Below are positions 6,875 through 8,172 of a DNA stretch of 8,172 nucleotides, piece by piece. Under the pieces are notes generated by a model. The model was not told where the DNA came from and searched no databases. It saw only the letters and a list, made by a program, of their open reading frames with translations. This DNA comes from Acholeplasmataceae bacterium. GTDB lineage: Bacteria > Bacillota_I > Bacilli_A > Acholeplasmatales > Acholeplasmataceae. The translations under genes and the position numbers were made by a program. The first letter of the stretch is position 1. Every line of letters starts with the position of its first letter. The stretch lies in the NCBI GenBank assembly GCA_030656435.1, contig JAUSOA010000250.1:1-8172 (forward strand), written 5' to 3'.

Positions 6875-6977
6875 GCATCCACCCCTAAGGATGCTATTTA
6901 TCCCCTATTGATGTGTACTACAGTGCACAAAATCCCCTGAAGAGGTCCTCCGAACTTTATACGGAGGACCTCTTTTT
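6875..6977 (+). ncRNA. Candidate small regulatory RNA with three CCCCU motifs
   Basis: A promoter ends at 6868 and a strong terminator ends at 6977, with no plausible ORF between, so a transcript of about 103 nt is predicted. Hairpin 1 pairs GCATCC (6875-6880) with GGATGC (6889-6894), loop ACCCCTAA. Hairpin 2 pairs TGTGTAC (6912-6918) with GTGCACA (6923-6929), one G-U, loop TACA. The terminator stem follows. CCCCT occurs three times, each predicted unpaired: in loop 1 (6882-6886), in the linker (6902-6906) and before the terminator (6934-6938). C-rich single-stranded motifs are the seed regions by which Gram-positive small RNAs such as LhrC and RsaE pair with Shine-Dalgarno regions; the same role here is inference. 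It lacks the SRP RNA apical motif and is too short for 6S RNA, tmRNA or RNase P RNA. A leader of tpx is an alternative, but tpx has its own promoter. Confidence 0.6.
6941..6977 (+). terminator. Strong intrinsic terminator (small RNA and topA readthrough)
   Basis: AGAGGTCCTCCG (6941-6952) pairs perfectly with CGGAGGACCTCT (6962-6973) across a 9-nt loop, and Ts follow at 6973-6977. The 12-bp stem has eight G-C pairs, conspicuous in such AT-rich DNA. It should end the candidate small RNA and any transcript reading through from topA. Confidence 0.93.
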
Positions 6978-6995
6978 ACTAGCATTCTTTTTAAA

Positions 6996-7015
6996 TCATG
7001 ATATAATATTCATGA
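6996..7015 (+). promoter_or_regulatory. Possible operator: paired TCATGA palindromes around the tpx -10
   Basis: TCATGA at 6996-7001 and again at 7010-7015 flank the 8-nt TATAATAT holding the -10 box. Each is self-complementary and extends to 8 bp (ATCATGAT at 6995-7002, TTCATGAA at 7009-7016). Repressor binding here would block RNA polymerase. No regulator is identified, and it does not match the PerR box as I know it. Confidence 0.4.
6999..7007 (+). promoter_or_regulatory. tpx promoter, extended -10
   Basis: TGATATAAT is a consensus TATAAT (7002-7007) with the TGN extension one base upstream. No convincing -35 is seen at 16-18 nt, consistent with an extended -10 promoter. The start should fall near 7014, after the small-RNA terminator. 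Confidence 0.7.
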
Positions 7016-7038
7016 ACGAAAATAAAGGAAGTGTGAAC

Positions 7039-7539
7039 ATGAAAACATTTAAAGGAAAGCCTATTACCTTATTAGGTGAAACGAAAAAAGTTGGCGATAT
7101 CGCCCCAGACTTTAAAGCTTTAAACACAAAAAATGAAGTGAAGCACTTAACAGACTACAAATCACGTTATATCATCTTGAATGTTGTACCATCCTTAGAT
7201 ACTACAGTATGTGATATGCAAGCAAGAACGGTAAACAACGAGCTAGCAGAAAGAGACGATGTTTTAGTCATTACGATTAGTAACGACTTACCAACTGCAC
7301 AAAGCAGATGGTGTGGAAATTCCGGACTTTCGAATGTCATCACATTATCAGATCATTTAGAATTAGATTTTGCAAACAAATATGGAACGAATATTAAAGA
7401 ACTAAGACTTCAAGCAAGAAGCGTATTCGTCTTAGATGAGTCAAAAAAGATTGTCTATACTGAATATGTAGACGAAATGAGTTCTCATCTAAACTTTGAT
7501 GAACTCATCACATTCGTCAAAAAATTACCGAAAGAATAA
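7039..7539 (+). CDS. tpx: Thiol peroxidase (atypical 2-Cys peroxiredoxin)
   Basis: Tpx reduces hydrogen peroxide and organic hydroperoxides in the cytoplasm using electrons from thioredoxin. ATG 7039 follows AAAGGAAG at 7024-7031, and the 166-aa product matches the usual family length (168 aa in E. coli). The peroxidatic Cys58 lies in PSLDTTVCD and the resolving Cys92 in RWCGNSGLSNVITLSD; both are family signatures, so the intramolecular disulfide cycle should be intact. VGDIAPDF near residue 25 is the conserved N-terminal strand. The frame is open upstream to a GTG at 6913, but that lies inside the candidate small RNA, before a terminator and the tpx promoter, and lacks a ribosome site. The gene has its own promoter and terminator, so it looks monocistronic. 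Confidence 0.97.
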   Translation: MKTFKGKPITLLGETKKVGDIAPDFKALNTKNEVKHLTDYKSRYIILNVVPSLDTTVCDMQARTVNNELAERDDVLVITISNDLPTAQSRWCGNSGLSNVITLSDHLELDFANKYGTNIKELRLQARSVFVLDESKKIVYTEYVDEMSSHLNFDELITFVKKLPKE

Positions 7540-7555
7540 CTTTCGGTTTTCTTTT
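7527..7555 (+). terminator. Intrinsic terminator overlapping the tpx stop
   Basis: ACCGAAAG (7527-7534) pairs with CTTTCGGT (7540-7547) across the loop AATAA, which contains the TAA stop. TTTT, C, TTTT follows. The 5' arm encodes the last residues of Tpx. Confidence 0.9.
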
Positions 7556-7560
7556 GTCTA

Positions 7561-7569
7561 TGGTATAAT
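7561..7569 (+). promoter_or_regulatory. ftsY promoter, extended -10
   Basis: TGGTATAAT combines a consensus -10 (7564-7569) with a TGN extension, just after the tpx terminator. No good -35 is apparent, and the candidate region overlaps the terminator arm. The start would be near 7576, giving a leader of about 18 nt with AGGAG at 7582-7586. Confidence 0.7.
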
Positions 7570-7593
7570 ATTTCAAGAATTAGGAGAGTAAAG

Positions 7594-8172
7594 ATGGGAT
7601 TATTTAAAAAGCTTTTTGGTAAAAAACCCAAGAATGAACGCTATCAATTGGGTCTACATAAAACTAAAGAAAACCTTGGGAACTTAAAAGCAATTTTAGC
7701 CGCATCTACCAAAATAGATGATGAGCTTTTTGACTCTTTAGAAGACATCTTTATTCAAGCGGATATCGGAATTGATACAGTTATCTATTTCATTGATGAG
7801 TTAAGGCTAGAGGTTGAAAATAAAAAAATTAGTGATCCAAACGATTTAGCAGAGATTATTGTCGATAAAATGTTTGAAATCTATTTAAAGGGTGAACTCG
7901 TTCAAACAGATTTAAATTTCGATGAAGGAGAAACCAACGTCTATCTCTTTGTTGGTGTTAATGGAGTCGGTAAAACAACCACAATCGGAAAGATTGCTAA
8001 ACAACTGCAAGACGAAGGCAAGAAGGTCATGATGGTTGCTGGTGATACCTTTAGAGCAGGTGCGATTGGACAACTAGCAGAATGGGGCAAAAGAAGTAAT
8101 ACCTTTGTTTATAAGAAGGATGCAGGATCAGATCCTTCATCTGTGATCTATGATGCATTAGAAATCGCGAAA
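7594..8172 (+). CDS. ftsY: Signal recognition particle receptor FtsY, 3' end outside the window
   Basis: FtsY is the membrane-associated GTPase that docks the SRP (Ffh plus SRP RNA) with its ribosome-nascent-chain cargo and hands it to the SecYEG translocon. ATG 7594 follows AGGAG at 7582-7586. The frame runs open for 193 codons to the window end. The N terminus (MGLFKKLFGKK) is short, amphipathic and basic, fitting membrane targeting, and the long acidic A domain of E. coli FtsY is missing. The helical N domain spans about 20-110. The G domain begins with the P-loop GVNGVGKTT (from Gly121, Lys127), followed by the family motif GDTFRAGAIGQL (from Gly150) and GSDPSSVIYDA. The DTFRA form distinguishes it from Ffh (DTYRPAA). 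The remaining G motifs lie beyond the window. Confidence 0.95.
   Translation, partial: MGLFKKLFGKKPKNERYQLGLHKTKENLGNLKAILAASTKIDDELFDSLEDIFIQADIGIDTVIYFIDELRLEVENKKISDPNDLAEIIVDKMFEIYLKGELVQTDLNFDEGETNVYLFVGVNGVGKTTTIGKIAKQLQDEGKKVMMVAGDTFRAGAIGQLAEWGKRSNTFVYKKDAGSDPSSVIYDALEIAK

Noticed and set aside
6882..6938. CCCCT repeats as a CRISPR or tandem-repeat array
   Set aside because: The repeated unit is only 5-6 nt and the spacing is irregular (20 and 32 nt).
6875..6977. SRP (4.5S/6S-like) RNA identity for the small RNA
   Set aside because: The length is right, but the conserved apical GGAAGCAGC-type motif and long rod structure are missing; hairpins are short and separate.
6881..6977. Riboswitch or attenuator controlling tpx
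   Set aside because: I found no alternative pairing that would break the terminator (CCCCU does not match the AGAGG or GGAGG arms well), and tpx has its own promoter after the terminator.
6913..7038. N-terminal extension of Tpx from a GTG at 6913
   Set aside because: It would start inside a hairpin, cross a strong terminator and the tpx promoter, and add 42 residues absent from the family; ATG 7039 has a good ribosome site and gives normal length.

Overview
The window is AT-rich bacterial DNA with low-GC Gram-positive (Firmicutes/Mollicutes) gene content. Every coding region I recognise reads in the standard code: tryptophan is TGG, and TGA occurs as a real stop (lepB, rbgA, rnhB). That argues against Mycoplasma and Spiroplasma, which read TGA as Trp. 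Gene content and protein character suggest Acholeplasma or a close relative; this is inference, not a database match. All genes lie on the + strand.

Region 1 (1-4822) is a tightly packed operon-like run: the 3' part of an unidentified small protein gene, a soluble FtsK/SpoIIIE-type DNA translocase, a type I signal peptidase, the ribosome-assembly GTPase RbgA (YlqF) and ribonuclease HII. Neighbours overlap by up to about 30 nt or are separated by about 25 nt, and the run ends in a hairpin terminator that overlaps the rnhB stop codon. rbgA-rnhB adjacency, with topA nearby, is also familiar from Bacillus and its relatives.

Region 2 (4823-6804) is an AT-rich spacer with a textbook promoter (TTGACA-16-TATAAT) driving topA, a short topoisomerase I with one C-terminal zinc ribbon.

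Region 3 (6805-7038) is the most interesting part. Between topA and tpx lies what looks like an independent small-RNA gene of about 103 nt. It has a sigma-A-like promoter, a 5' hairpin starting at the predicted transcription start, a second hairpin, and a strong GC-rich intrinsic terminator. It displays three unpaired CCCCU motifs, a layout resembling C-rich antisense regulators of Gram-positive bacteria. I do not recognise it as a known RNA family. Downstream, tpx has its own extended -10 promoter, with two TCATGA palindromes flanking the -10 box as a possible operator.

Region 4 (7039-8172) holds the complete tpx gene (atypical 2-Cys thiol peroxidase) with its own terminator, then an extended -10 promoter and the 5' two-thirds or so of ftsY, the SRP receptor GTPase, cut by the window end.

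Taken together the genes are housekeeping: chromosome segregation and topology (FtsK, TopA, RNase HII), protein export (signal peptidase, FtsY), ribosome assembly (RbgA) and peroxide defence (Tpx).
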